64,000 nucleotides of DNA from Agaribacillus sp965228415 (GTDB lineage: Bacteria; Bacteroidota; Bacteroidia; Cytophagales; Cyclobacteriaceae). Location of the stretch: the NCBI GenBank assembly GCA_965228415.1, contig OZ245814.1, positions 5,642,001 to 5,706,000 on the forward strand, in the 5' to 3' direction. The translations under genes and the position numbers were made by a program. Under the pieces are notes generated by a model. It saw only the letters and a list, made by a program, of their open reading frames with translations. It made no database searches and was not told the origin of the DNA. Of the stretch, positions 23,384 to 31,649 are shown in pieces; positions within the stretch are counted from its first letter, which is position 1, and every line of letters starts with the position of its first letter.

Positions 23384-25594
23384 CTAATAGTCGGCAATTA
23401 CTATTCTTTTGGAAATCAATTCGTTATTAAGCTGTACCCGCAAAATATATATTCCTTCCGGTTGGTTGGAAAATTTTATTCGGGTGAAATTTGATGATTC
23501 CCGGGGTTTGGCTGGAATAAAAGTATCGACGACACTTCCATCAACTCGTATCAATTGAACTTTTTGTATGCCGGAAGCATAGGAGTGCTTCAAATTTATC
23601 TCAAAGCCATTGCGAACCGGATTAGGATACCAGTCAACATTATCTTGCCGATCAATAATGCCTACAACTATATTGCCATCAAAAAAATCTTCAGCATGTG
23701 CAAATGCATCAAGCCCCACCTTCTGTCCGATTAACCTGCCCGGCACATCATCTACCGGAGGGTGAATTCCTCCCCAGATCCGGGATAAGCTGCATTGGTC
23801 TGACGCGTCGTAATATTTCGCCCATTGCAATGTCACGTCAACACTTGGTCCATCCTCAAATACCAAAAACTCATTTTTAGGCGCCACAAATTCACCAATA
23901 CCTCCCGGAAAATATTCATCTCCGGTAAGCTGAGAGAGTACCTCGGCGGCGGCTCTTGAATAGGTAGAATGTCCAGAGACATATCCTGCAAAAGGAGGGG
24001 TAACAAACGTTGGGCGTTGATAAGGCCACCAGTTTTCCGCCAATATCCAACCTACTCCGGCGACGTCAACCTCGGGATCGTTAATGAAATCCGGTCCTTT
24101 CCAGGCAAAGAGCTTAATTTTCCCCACATTCACATCATCGTTACCGGCCAATGGGTCGCCAGGTGTCACCAGTTCGATAAATCCGTCAATCAAGGGAATG
24201 CCTGTTTCGGCATAACTCAATTTCCCGGGATCAGAAGATTGCCCCTGATCGGCCATATACCTGATAGCGGAAATAGGCCTGATGTAATCGTAATATCCCT
24301 TTATACTCCATGCACAGATCGCGGCATCATGCATGGCACCTCCCAGCGCGAAATAACTTTTTACATCCCATTCGAAGTCATCGATTACGTTACCTGCCCC
24401 CTTAAATTTTTTAACCAACTGGTCGTGATCATTTACGTAATTGAGGATTGTAAACCAATGACCCGGAGGGGTTTCTGAATCGGGGCCATCTGCCCAAAAT
24501 TCAGCCAATACGCGACCATAATCCCCTCTTGGCACCATTTGCTGAACATAGGGTTGGTTGGTTTTAGGATTTATCGCATACCCCGTGCTAATGTCTCCTC
24601 CCTCTATTTGGTTGTAAAATGTTTGTAATTGCTCAATGGTAGTTGGAAAGTTATCTATTTGTAAATTGCCAATTTTTCCGGGAGAAATATCCCAGAGAAC
24701 GCCGTCGGACGGGTCTAAATGTGAGGACCAGATAGAGACCAGGCTAAATCCCCATCGGTAATCTTCGGAGGCCGACATATCGGAAGGGTCAAAGTATGCA
24801 GGTGGACCCGGGTCGTAATACACAGTGTAATCCACCTCATCCCTGGTCAACGCTTTGGCGTCACTCTTTTGAAGCGCAAAGGGAACGGTGTTTCCCCATT
24901 CCGGGCTAAGGAAATCCGGCACATTACCAGGAAGTTCGTTGCCGGCCTGGTCTACAAATACGTCGAAAGCCAGGGGCTGCCAATGATTAGGATCCACGAT
25001 ACCCTGGCTACCCGGCCTGGCTACAATCATGGGAGGGTTGACGGGCAGATAGTTAAGATTGCGATAACCAAATACCTCGTTTGAGCCATCCTGCAATCCG
25101 AAGTCAATGATTTTTGCCGCTAAATAATTTCCCAGCGCTGCCGCCGATCCGGTGGAATATGACTGGGATTGAAGGCTCGTGTCATATCCCAAATCTTCCA
25201 TTAAATTGTCGGCCAGCGCCAATGTTTCGTCGGCACCCGGTGAGAACTCAAAACGGTGATTTATAAGTCTGTAGCAAGCGTAACTCAGTGCCTCATTTCG
25301 CGCCTCAGCGGCATTTGAAGGTATTGAAACACCCTCAAAATCAATTTTAAACCCATCGATTTCTCTGCCCAAAAAAAATGGTGTGGCCGTATCGTCATAC
25401 ACTGCCCAGCAATCGTACATGGCAGCCGAAATATGAAACAGGTTGCGGGCGTGTACGGTAGGCCTGGCGAAGTCATTCCTAATACCTTCTAAAAGCACCT
25501 CGTTCCACGCCCGGGCTACTGTTGGCTGCGCCGTTGAAAAAAAGGAGTCAGTTAGTAAGAAACACAGAAAGTATACAATTAGGGGCTTTTTCAT
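23384..25594 (-). CDS. vanadium-dependent haloperoxidase with T9SS sorting domain
   Basis: A 736-residue secreted protein (signal peptide MKKPLIVYFLCFLLTDSFFSTA). It belongs to the PAP2/vanadium haloperoxidase superfamily; all vanadate-binding motifs are visible: K432-x6-R439-P440 (IKGYYDYIRP), SGH at 540-542 (YVSGHSTYS) and S604-R605-x5-H611 (SRIWGGIHPPVDD). A T9SS type A domain of about 80 residues starts near WYPNPVRNGFEINL. The fold includes phosphatases as well, so halide oxidation is probable but not certain. It is a single gene, and the secretion signal suggests cell-surface or extracellular action. Confidence 0.88.
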   Translation of the reverse strand: MKKPLIVYFLCFLLTDSFFSTAQPTVARAWNEVLLEGIRNDFARPTVHARNLFHISAAMYDCWAVYDDTATPFFLGREIDGFKIDFEGVSIPSNAAEARNEALSYACYRLINHRFEFSPGADETLALADNLMEDLGYDTSLQSQSYSTGSAAALGNYLAAKIIDFGLQDGSNEVFGYRNLNYLPVNPPMIVARPGSQGIVDPNHWQPLAFDVFVDQAGNELPGNVPDFLSPEWGNTVPFALQKSDAKALTRDEVDYTVYYDPGPPAYFDPSDMSASEDYRWGFSLVSIWSSHLDPSDGVLWDISPGKIGNLQIDNFPTTIEQLQTFYNQIEGGDISTGYAINPKTNQPYVQQMVPRGDYGRVLAEFWADGPDSETPPGHWFTILNYVNDHDQLVKKFKGAGNVIDDFEWDVKSYFALGGAMHDAAICAWSIKGYYDYIRPISAIRYMADQGQSSDPGKLSYAETGIPLIDGFIELVTPGDPLAGNDDVNVGKIKLFAWKGPDFINDPEVDVAGVGWILAENWWPYQRPTFVTPPFAGYVSGHSTYSRAAAEVLSQLTGDEYFPGGIGEFVAPKNEFLVFEDGPSVDVTLQWAKYYDASDQCSLSRIWGGIHPPVDDVPGRLIGQKVGLDAFAHAEDFFDGNIVVGIIDRQDNVDWYPNPVRNGFEINLKHSYASGIQKVQLIRVDGSVVDTFIPAKPRESSNFTRIKFSNQPEGIYILRVQLNNELISKRIVIADY

Positions 25595-26014
25595 AGTTTT
25601 TAATGCTTCTCTGCCTGGATTAATCCACCATAACAGACTTCAAAAAATAAGTTAAATTTAAACTGTTGAAAATAATACGCTATTTTTTTCATTTTCACCA
25701 GTAATATTCTGTTTAATCTTTTATACAATAAGAGGCAGGTGGGCTGATTCCGATAAATTGGCGGAATGTGGGTGCAAGGATTTGAAATGATAGCGGAATG
25801 TTAAAGGACATTCCTCGTTTTCCAGCCACCGGATAAAAGTTAAAATCAGATCTGAAATTTTCTGCGCAAGGCGCAAGCACTTTTTTTGCCGCATTTTACC
25901 ACCAGTGGTAGTGTCAAACCAAATAGAATTTAGCTTAATTTGCATCAATGGACCTCTTTGAGGCAATGCTACCTGTAAGTTAAGGGATTACGAAAACAGT
26001 AAACAGCAGATAAA
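25595..26014. other. 420-base gap, nothing firmly assigned
   Basis: No supported gene. Short repeated strings occur (GCGCAAGGCGCAAGC, CCACCAGTGG, and GGAATG at three places), and an 81-codon minus-strand frame (25721-25966) has no recognisable protein character. It could be decayed mobile DNA but cannot be shown to be. Confidence 0.35.
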
Positions 26015-26560
26015 TTGAAAACAATAATTTTCGGAGCATCGGGTTCGGGCACCACAACCCTGGCAAGCTCTTTATCTGAAATGCTAAAATGGATTCATTT
26101 GGACGCAGATGACTATTATTGGGCAAAAACAAAGATACCTTTCCAGGTTAAGTTGCCTCAAAAGGTCAGGAACCAAAATTTAAGAAAGGATTTTGAACTA
26201 GCTGAAAATGTAATTGTGAGTGGCTCTCTGGTATCCTGGGACGCGTATTGGACCGGCGCATTTGACCTGGGAGTCTTTTTGACGTTACCTCCTAACATTC
26301 GAATGGAAAGGCTGATAAACCGGGAGACCGAAAGGTATGGCGAGCGCTTAAAAAGCGATATTGAAATCAAAAAAAAATCTCAGGCATTCTTAAAGTGGGC
26401 AGAGCGATACGATGATAAATCATTTGACGGCAGAAGCATCGTACAGCATAAGGAATGGATAAAACTACTTAAATGTAAAACCATAGAAATAGAAGGTGAT
26501 TTATCCAATGATGAGAGAATGAAAATAGTGATTGATCAAATCCAAAAGCTTCACAAATAA
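26015..26560 (+). CDS. P-loop NTPase / adenylate-kinase-like protein
   Basis: A 181-residue protein, probably starting at TTG (26015), since the Walker A loop GASGSGTTT begins only eight residues in. Further features: the LHLDADDYYW-like strand after helix 1 (IHLDADDYYW), SGSLVSWDAYW (Walker B region), the LID-like RMERLINRETERYGERL and a closing helix. This fits the small AAA_17/AAA_18 kinase-like group often annotated as adenylate kinase or topology-modulation (FlaR-like) proteins. Substrate unknown. A strong hairpin about 117 bases downstream may end its transcript. Confidence 0.72.
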   Translation: MKTIIFGASGSGTTTLASSLSEMLKWIHLDADDYYWAKTKIPFQVKLPQKVRNQNLRKDFELAENVIVSGSLVSWDAYWTGAFDLGVFLTLPPNIRMERLINRETERYGERLKSDIEIKKKSQAFLKWAERYDDKSFDGRSIVQHKEWIKLLKCKTIEIEGDLSNDERMKIVIDQIQKLHK

Positions 26561-26676
26561 GCTAAAATGATTTGTGTGGAAGTTTGCCTCATTTAAATTT
26601 TGTTACCTTTAGTGAAAATAAGTTGATGTTGATAAAAAGAGGACCACTTTTTTCCCTGAAAGGAAGCAAAAAAAAT

Positions 26677-26698
26677 CCCCCGGGCATGATGCCGGGGG
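26677..26698 (-). terminator. strong hairpin terminator
   Basis: CCCCCGG-G-CAT...ATG-CCGGGGG: seven G/C pairs plus GCAT/ATGC extension with one bulged G. On the minus strand it is followed directly by eight T, so it terminates transcripts from tRNA-His or further upstream. On the plus strand AAAAGAATTTTTT follows, so it may also end the kinase-like gene. Confidence 0.75.
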
Positions 26699-26723
26699 AA
26701 AAGAATTTTTTAGGGAAAAATAA

Positions 26724-26743
26724 CGTCAACCTTAAAGTTGACG
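26724..26743 (-). terminator. terminator of tRNA-His
   Basis: CGTCAAC-6-GTTGACG, a perfect 7-bp stem, followed on the minus strand by TTATTTTT. It begins 33 bases after the tRNA-His 3' end and stands in tandem with the stronger hairpin at 26677-26698. Confidence 0.65.
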
Positions 26744-26775
26744 AAGTGATAAAAGACTTTTAATTTTTGTCTTTG

Positions 26776-26850
26776 GGTGGAAGATGGGACTCGAACCCAC
26801 GACCTCCTGAACCACAATCAGGCGTTCTAACCAACTGAACTACAACCACC
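26776..26850 (-). tRNA. tRNA-His (GTG)
   Basis: Cloverleaf with D stem GTTC/GAAC, anticodon stem CCTGA/TCAGG around loop TTGTGGT (anticodon GTG) and T arm GTGGG-TTCGAGT-CCCAT. It has the extra G(-1) opposite C73 that marks histidine tRNAs. The acceptor stem as written has two adjacent U-U oppositions (5-68 and 6-67). The 3' CCA is only partly encoded. Confidence 0.93.
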
Positions 26851-26868
26851 ATTTCCTAAATCGGATTG

Positions 26869-26898
26869 CAAATTTAGGTAGTCAGACTTAATTTACAA
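26869..26898 (-). promoter_or_regulatory. promoter of tRNA-His
   Basis: On the minus strand TTG (26898-26896), exactly 19 bases, then TAAATTTG (26876-26869), which matches the Bacteroidota -33/-7 consensus TTG-N19-TAnnTTTG. The tRNA starts 18 bases after the -7 box. Confidence 0.75.
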
Positions 26899-26928
26899 AT
26901 AAAAGTTATAAATATTTGTAAGAGGCCA

Positions 26929-28266
26929 TTACCGGTCAAATGTGAGTCGCTTACCCCCTTTACTTTCATCAAATTTTCCGTCTTCATAGGCCAGGTGTCC
27001 TGAGATCAAAGTGTGGGTGATCCGGGATTGAAAGGTTTGCCCTTCAAAAGGTGACCAGCCGCACTTGGCAAGGACATTTTCTTTGGCAACGCTCCACGAA
27101 TTATCAAGATCCACCAGCACCAGATCGGCGAAGTAACCTTCCCTGACATAACCTCTTTTCTCAATTTCAAACAAGATGGCGGGGTTATGTGCCATTTTTT
27201 CCACAATCTTTTCCAGGCTGATCTTTCCGCGGTGATATTGTTCAAGCATAGCCACGACACTGTGCTGAACAAGGGGGCCACCCGACGGGGCTTTGAAATA
27301 GGTATTGTTTTTTTCTTCCAGCGTATGCGGGGCGTGGTCGGTGGCGATCACGTCTAAATGATCCGAAAGCACCGCGTTGAATATGGCTTCTTTGTCAGCC
27401 GCTGTTTTAACCGCTGGATTCCATTTGATCAATGCCTGCTTTTCCTCATAATCCCGGTTGTCAAACCACATATGGTGTATACAGGCTTCGGCCGTGATCT
27501 TTTTGTCTTTTAGGGGAACTGAATTGTCAAACAATCCAATTTCCTTTGCCGTTGAGATATGCAGAATATGTAGCTTAGTTCCCAGTTTTTTAGCCAGGTC
27601 CACGGCAAAGGAAGAGGACTTATAACACGCGTCAGTGCTTCTGATCAAAGGGTGATATTTTACAGGCACATCTTCACCGTATTGCTCCCTATAACGCGCC
27701 ATATTTGCTTTGATGGTAGCTTCGTCTTCACAATGCGTGGCAATAAGTATTGGCGCATTGCCGAATAGTCTTTCCAGGGTTTGCTGATCATCCACCAGCA
27801 TGTTACCGGTAGAAGATCCCATAAATATCTTGATACCACAAACTTTTTTAGGGTCGGTTTTCATCACTTCATCGAAATTGTCGTTCGAAACCCCCATGAA
27901 AAAGGAATAATTGGCCAGAGAAGATCGGTTGGCGATCTGGTATTTGTCTTCCAGCAGCTGTTGGGTCAAGGCATTGGGTATAGTATTGGGCATTTCCATA
28001 AAGCTTGTAATGCCGCCAGCTACCGCTGCCCGGGATTCGGTATAAATATCTGCTTTATGAGTGAGGCCGGGTTCCCTGAAATGTACCTGGTCATCGATGG
28101 CGCCGGGTAACAGGTATTTTCCTTTGGCATCGATAATCTTATCCGCGGTTAAATGCGATAAATTATCGCCGATTCTTTCTATAAACTCGCCCTTCACATA
28201 GATATCGCCATTGAAGATGCGATTCTCATTAACTATATTGGCATTTAGGATTAAAATATTTTGCAT
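26929..28266 (-). CDS. pyrC: dihydroorotase
   Basis: A 445-residue amidohydrolase. The metal-binding start motif DDQVHFREPG (58-67), the lysine to be carboxylated in GIKIFMGSSTGNM, ATHCEDE, LHILHIST and the catalytic Asp in VIATDHAPHT all fit type I dihydroorotase, which closes carbamoyl-aspartate to dihydroorotate in pyrimidine synthesis. Close paralogues (allantoinase, hydantoinase) differ around these motifs; the length and the FREPG form favour dihydroorotase. It is a single gene, divergent from the helicase gene. Confidence 0.92.
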   Translation of the reverse strand: MQNILILNANIVNENRIFNGDIYVKGEFIERIGDNLSHLTADKIIDAKGKYLLPGAIDDQVHFREPGLTHKADIYTESRAAVAGGITSFMEMPNTIPNALTQQLLEDKYQIANRSSLANYSFFMGVSNDNFDEVMKTDPKKVCGIKIFMGSSTGNMLVDDQQTLERLFGNAPILIATHCEDEATIKANMARYREQYGEDVPVKYHPLIRSTDACYKSSSFAVDLAKKLGTKLHILHISTAKEIGLFDNSVPLKDKKITAEACIHHMWFDNRDYEEKQALIKWNPAVKTAADKEAIFNAVLSDHLDVIATDHAPHTLEEKNNTYFKAPSGGPLVQHSVVAMLEQYHRGKISLEKIVEKMAHNPAILFEIEKRGYVREGYFADLVLVDLDNSWSVAKENVLAKCGWSPFEGQTFQSRITHTLISGHLAYEDGKFDESKGGKRLTFDR

Positions 28267-28362
28267 GAATATCGTTTGAAATTAATGGTGGCAAATTACC
28301 TTAATCAAAAATTATAAACTAAATTCCAGCCATGATTTTTTCAAGAATCTGATCACTTACTT

Positions 28363-29658
28363 ATGGCTGCAGAAAAAAAAACTTTTGAGGCTTTTAAACT
28401 GAATCGGCAATTGCTAAATGCTATTGCGGAGGTTTCCTACGATGAGCCTACCCCCATCCAGCAAAAAGCTATCCCTCTCATCTTAAATGGCCATGATGTG
28501 ATAGGTATTGCCCAAACCGGAACCGGCAAGACAGCCGCTTTTGTGCTGCCAATTTTAATGAAAACCAAATATGCACAAGGGCATGACCCCCGTGCCCTGA
28601 TTTTAGCACCGACCAGAGAGCTGGTATTACAAATCGAAGAAAATGTGAAATTGTTTGCTACCTATACTGATTTGAGATACACCAGTCTTTTCGGCGGGAT
28701 AGGGCCGAAATCTCAAATTGAGGCTTTGCAGGGTGGATTGGATATATTAATTTCCACACCGGGAAGGTTTTTGGATCTTTATAGCCGGGGTGAAATTACT
28801 GTCAAGCTGATTAAAACGATGGTATTGGATGAGGCAGATAAAATGATGGATATGGGATTTATGCCACAGATCCGGCGTATACTGGAGGTGATCCCTACAA
28901 AACGACAAAATCTATTGTTTTCCGCGACCATGTCTCCAAGGGTGGAGGAGCTTTCCCACGAGTTTTTGGAATTCCCTGAAAAAATTGAGATAAGCCCCCA
29001 GGCTACGCCAGCGAGTCTTGTTGAACAAAAACTCTATGAAGTACCGAACTTTCGAACCAAGATAAATTTACTCTACTGGTTACTGACTGATTCAGATGAC
29101 ATTAAAAAGTTAATTGTCTTCACTAAAACAAAGGATCATGCAGACAATGTATTTAAATTTTTATCGAGGAAAATTGATGCGGAAATCAGAGTGATTCATG
29201 CCAATAAGGGCCAAAATACCCGCATCAACGCCATTGAAGCTTTTAAAAATGATGAGGTAAACATTTTGGTGGCTACCGATGTAGCCGCACGGGGTATCGA
29301 TGTGAGCAGTGTTTCCCATGTGATTAATTTTGATGTACCCCTGATATATGAGGATTACGTGCACAGGATTGGAAGAACAGGCCGGGCACGGAATACCGGT
29401 GTGGCCATGACTTTTGCCAACGAAGCCGAGATGCTGCATGTTGATAAAATTGAAAAAATAATTCGTCAGCCTATTCCCAAATTTCCAATGCCAACCCAGG
29501 TGCCGGTGGAAGAAACCACTAAAGATGAGCGACAACAGATCAACCGGGAGATTGACCACTTCAAAAGAAAGGCCGATCCGGGGTTTAAGGGGGCATTTCA
29601 TGAAAAGAAAAAAAAGGCTCGAGCACATCAATCTAAGAGAAGGAAAAAAAGAAGATAG
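28363..29658 (+). CDS. DEAD-box RNA helicase (RhlE/CsdA-like)
   Basis: A 431-residue helicase with all core motifs: Q motif (PTPIQQKAIP), AQTGTGKT, PTREL, DEAD (155-158), SAT, ATDVAARGID and HRIGRTGR. The C-terminus is short and very basic (FKRKADPGFKGAFHEKKKKARAHQSKRRKKRR), a typical RNA-binding tail. Such proteins remodel RNA in ribosome assembly and at low temperature. A structured hairpin lies 140 bases downstream. Confidence 0.93.
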   Translation: MAAEKKTFEAFKLNRQLLNAIAEVSYDEPTPIQQKAIPLILNGHDVIGIAQTGTGKTAAFVLPILMKTKYAQGHDPRALILAPTRELVLQIEENVKLFATYTDLRYTSLFGGIGPKSQIEALQGGLDILISTPGRFLDLYSRGEITVKLIKTMVLDEADKMMDMGFMPQIRRILEVIPTKRQNLLFSATMSPRVEELSHEFLEFPEKIEISPQATPASLVEQKLYEVPNFRTKINLLYWLLTDSDDIKKLIVFTKTKDHADNVFKFLSRKIDAEIRVIHANKGQNTRINAIEAFKNDEVNILVATDVAARGIDVSSVSHVINFDVPLIYEDYVHRIGRTGRARNTGVAMTFANEAEMLHVDKIEKIIRQPIPKFPMPTQVPVEETTKDERQQINREIDHFKRKADPGFKGAFHEKKKKARAHQSKRRKKRR

Positions 29659-29797
29659 GGTTTGTCCGGGTTTTTCTATGGTTGATCGAGATTGACCGTA
29701 CTTTTGTCTAAATATGATTTAAGATGAAGCTTTATTTATTAATTTTAGATTCTTGGATTTTAATTAATTCAAGATTCTTTCCATAGCTGGTTGAAAG

Positions 29798-29839
29798 AAG
29801 ATCTTGAGGATGCGGGCTCCCGCCTGCTCCTCGGATCTT
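29798..29839. other. three-part stem hairpin
   Basis: AAGATC-GAGGA-GCGGG on the left pairs in register with CCCGC-TCCTC-GATCTT on the right, with small internal loops and a two-base tip: 16 pairs within 42 bases. It lies between the helicase gene (plus) and the M28 peptidase gene (minus). It may be a terminator without a long T-run or a structured RNA or repeat element. Confidence 0.5.
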
Positions 29840-29934
29840 TAATTAATAATTTGTAATAAATTCCCTAAATTTTATATGTAGTTAAAGTATTCTTCAATTC
29901 GAAGGATACTTTTCCTGTCGTACCGCCGCAATGA

Positions 29935-31446
29935 CTAGTCCAGAGAGATTTTGTCTTGCCTGTTGGCCAATTCCCAGGCTGTATAAAAAACAAGTTGTGC
30001 CCTTTTTTGCAAAGTCTCAAAGGCTATTTTGTCCACCGTGTCAGTAGGTCTGTGATAATCCTCATGCGTGCCATTAAAATAAAAAATTACCGGAATATTG
30101 TTCTTGGCAAAATTCCAGTGATCAGACCTATAATAGATTCTATCCGGATGGTTTTCATCATTGTAAGTATAATCTAGCTCCAACTGCGTGTATTTTTCAT
30201 TCATCGCTTCACTGATTTCATGCAATTCAGAAGACAACTTGTCCGAGCCAACAAGGTAAACATAATCCGGGTTTTCCTCATGCTTGGGATCTATGCGCCC
30301 AATCATATCTATATTCAGGTTGACCATCGTTTTTTCCAGGCCAAAAGCCGGATTTTCGACGTAGTATTGAGATCCCAATAACCCTTTTTCCTCCCCGGTC
30401 ACGGTCATAAACAGTAAACTTCTTTTGGGGCCGTGCCCATCCTGCTTGGCTTTGGCAAAGGCCTGGGCAATTTCCATCACCGCGGTTGTTCCCGAGCCAT
30501 CATCGTCAGCGCCGTTGTTAATTTGACCACCCATTCGTCCAATATGATCATAGTGAGCAGTAATAACGATTAATTCGTCTTTATTTTCAGTGCCTTCCAT
30601 GTAGCCCAGTACATTTTCTGATTTTACGATTTTTACATCCTGCGTAACCTTATATTTAACGGTTCCCGTTTTTATTTTTTTTATAGCCTTGTCATTGCCT
30701 TTTTCCTGTGCTTCCATGGCAGCATTAAGTCGGCGCACGGAACTGCCCACCATTTCCGCAGCCAGCTCCGGCGGGATAAAAAACAGACCAATGTTCTCCG
30801 TTTTGGGTTTTTTGGAGGGTAGCTGAAGACTTCCGCTTCCAATATAACTTTTAAATTGTTGCGCTAGCTTTGTAAATGCCCCGAGGCTATCTGTGTTAAC
30901 GATAAACAGTGCCTTAGCACCCATTTCCTGCACTTTTTTCCGCATCCCTCCGTAAGCCTGAAATCCGGCTTTGCTAAAGACGATTAAACCTTTATCTTTT
31001 AAATCTAAAGATTCGATAAATGCGTCTTGCCCGTCACCGCCAAAAATAACGTCAATTTCTGCTTCTTCCTTCATGTTGGAAACGCCGAAGTAAACAATAT
31101 CCTGGAAGTTTTCTTTTCTTTGATCCTGTAAAATCATGTAGGTTTCCCCGGGTTTGGAGATTTCAAGCGGCACCTGCTGACAATAATCTGACCCATGCTG
31201 ATCGTTAATTCCCGGTTGCAACCCGATTTCCGCGAAATGGCTTTCAATAAAGGCTGCAGCCATTTTCTGGCCTCTTGTCCCTGTTTCTCTTCCTTCCAGG
31301 GCGTCGGATGCTAAAATAGTCAGGTAGTCTTTGAGATCTTCCTGGGTAATGGTGCTGGCGTACTTATCAACAGTGCTTTCCTGGTGCTGGCTTTTGGCAT
31401 TGAAAAAAATAAAGCAAAAAGTCAATGATACAAAAAATCTTTTCAT
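29935..31446 (-). CDS. secreted M28-family metallopeptidase
   Basis: A 503-residue protein with a signal peptide (MKRFFVSLTFCFIFFNAKS). The M28 zinc ligands are visible: ITAHYDHIG (H), NGADDDGSG (bridging D), TGEEKGLLGS (catalytic E and E ligand) and NLNIDMIGR (D), with a C-terminal His in YHRPTDT. A PA-type insertion (about 95-255, with FGVSNMKEEAEIDVIFGGDG) precedes the catalytic part. Such enzymes are aminopeptidases in the periplasm or on the surface. It is divergent from gcvP. Confidence 0.9.
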   Translation of the reverse strand: MKRFFVSLTFCFIFFNAKSQHQESTVDKYASTITQEDLKDYLTILASDALEGRETGTRGQKMAAAFIESHFAEIGLQPGINDQHGSDYCQQVPLEISKPGETYMILQDQRKENFQDIVYFGVSNMKEEAEIDVIFGGDGQDAFIESLDLKDKGLIVFSKAGFQAYGGMRKKVQEMGAKALFIVNTDSLGAFTKLAQQFKSYIGSGSLQLPSKKPKTENIGLFFIPPELAAEMVGSSVRRLNAAMEAQEKGNDKAIKKIKTGTVKYKVTQDVKIVKSENVLGYMEGTENKDELIVITAHYDHIGRMGGQINNGADDDGSGTTAVMEIAQAFAKAKQDGHGPKRSLLFMTVTGEEKGLLGSQYYVENPAFGLEKTMVNLNIDMIGRIDPKHEENPDYVYLVGSDKLSSELHEISEAMNEKYTQLELDYTYNDENHPDRIYYRSDHWNFAKNNIPVIFYFNGTHEDYHRPTDTVDKIAFETLQKRAQLVFYTAWELANRQDKISLD

Positions 31447-31649
31447 ACTTCAGTTTTTGGGTTTTCATAAGTAAACCGCAAATAAGTATTATTGACAGGA
31501 ATTTTTCAAAGTAAATTATATGAATGGTGCCAATTTTGGATAATGCGGACATACACTGGAAAATTCGTCCTGAAGGTCCGTTAATATGATAAATAAATTA
31601 TACCTTTGCGCTTTTAAGCAACATGACCCATAAATTAAGGTAATCCAGA

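Noticed and set aside
25721..25966. An 81-codon minus-strand frame as a possible transposase remnant
   Set aside because: No recognisable transposase motif or terminal inverted repeats; left as unassigned gap.
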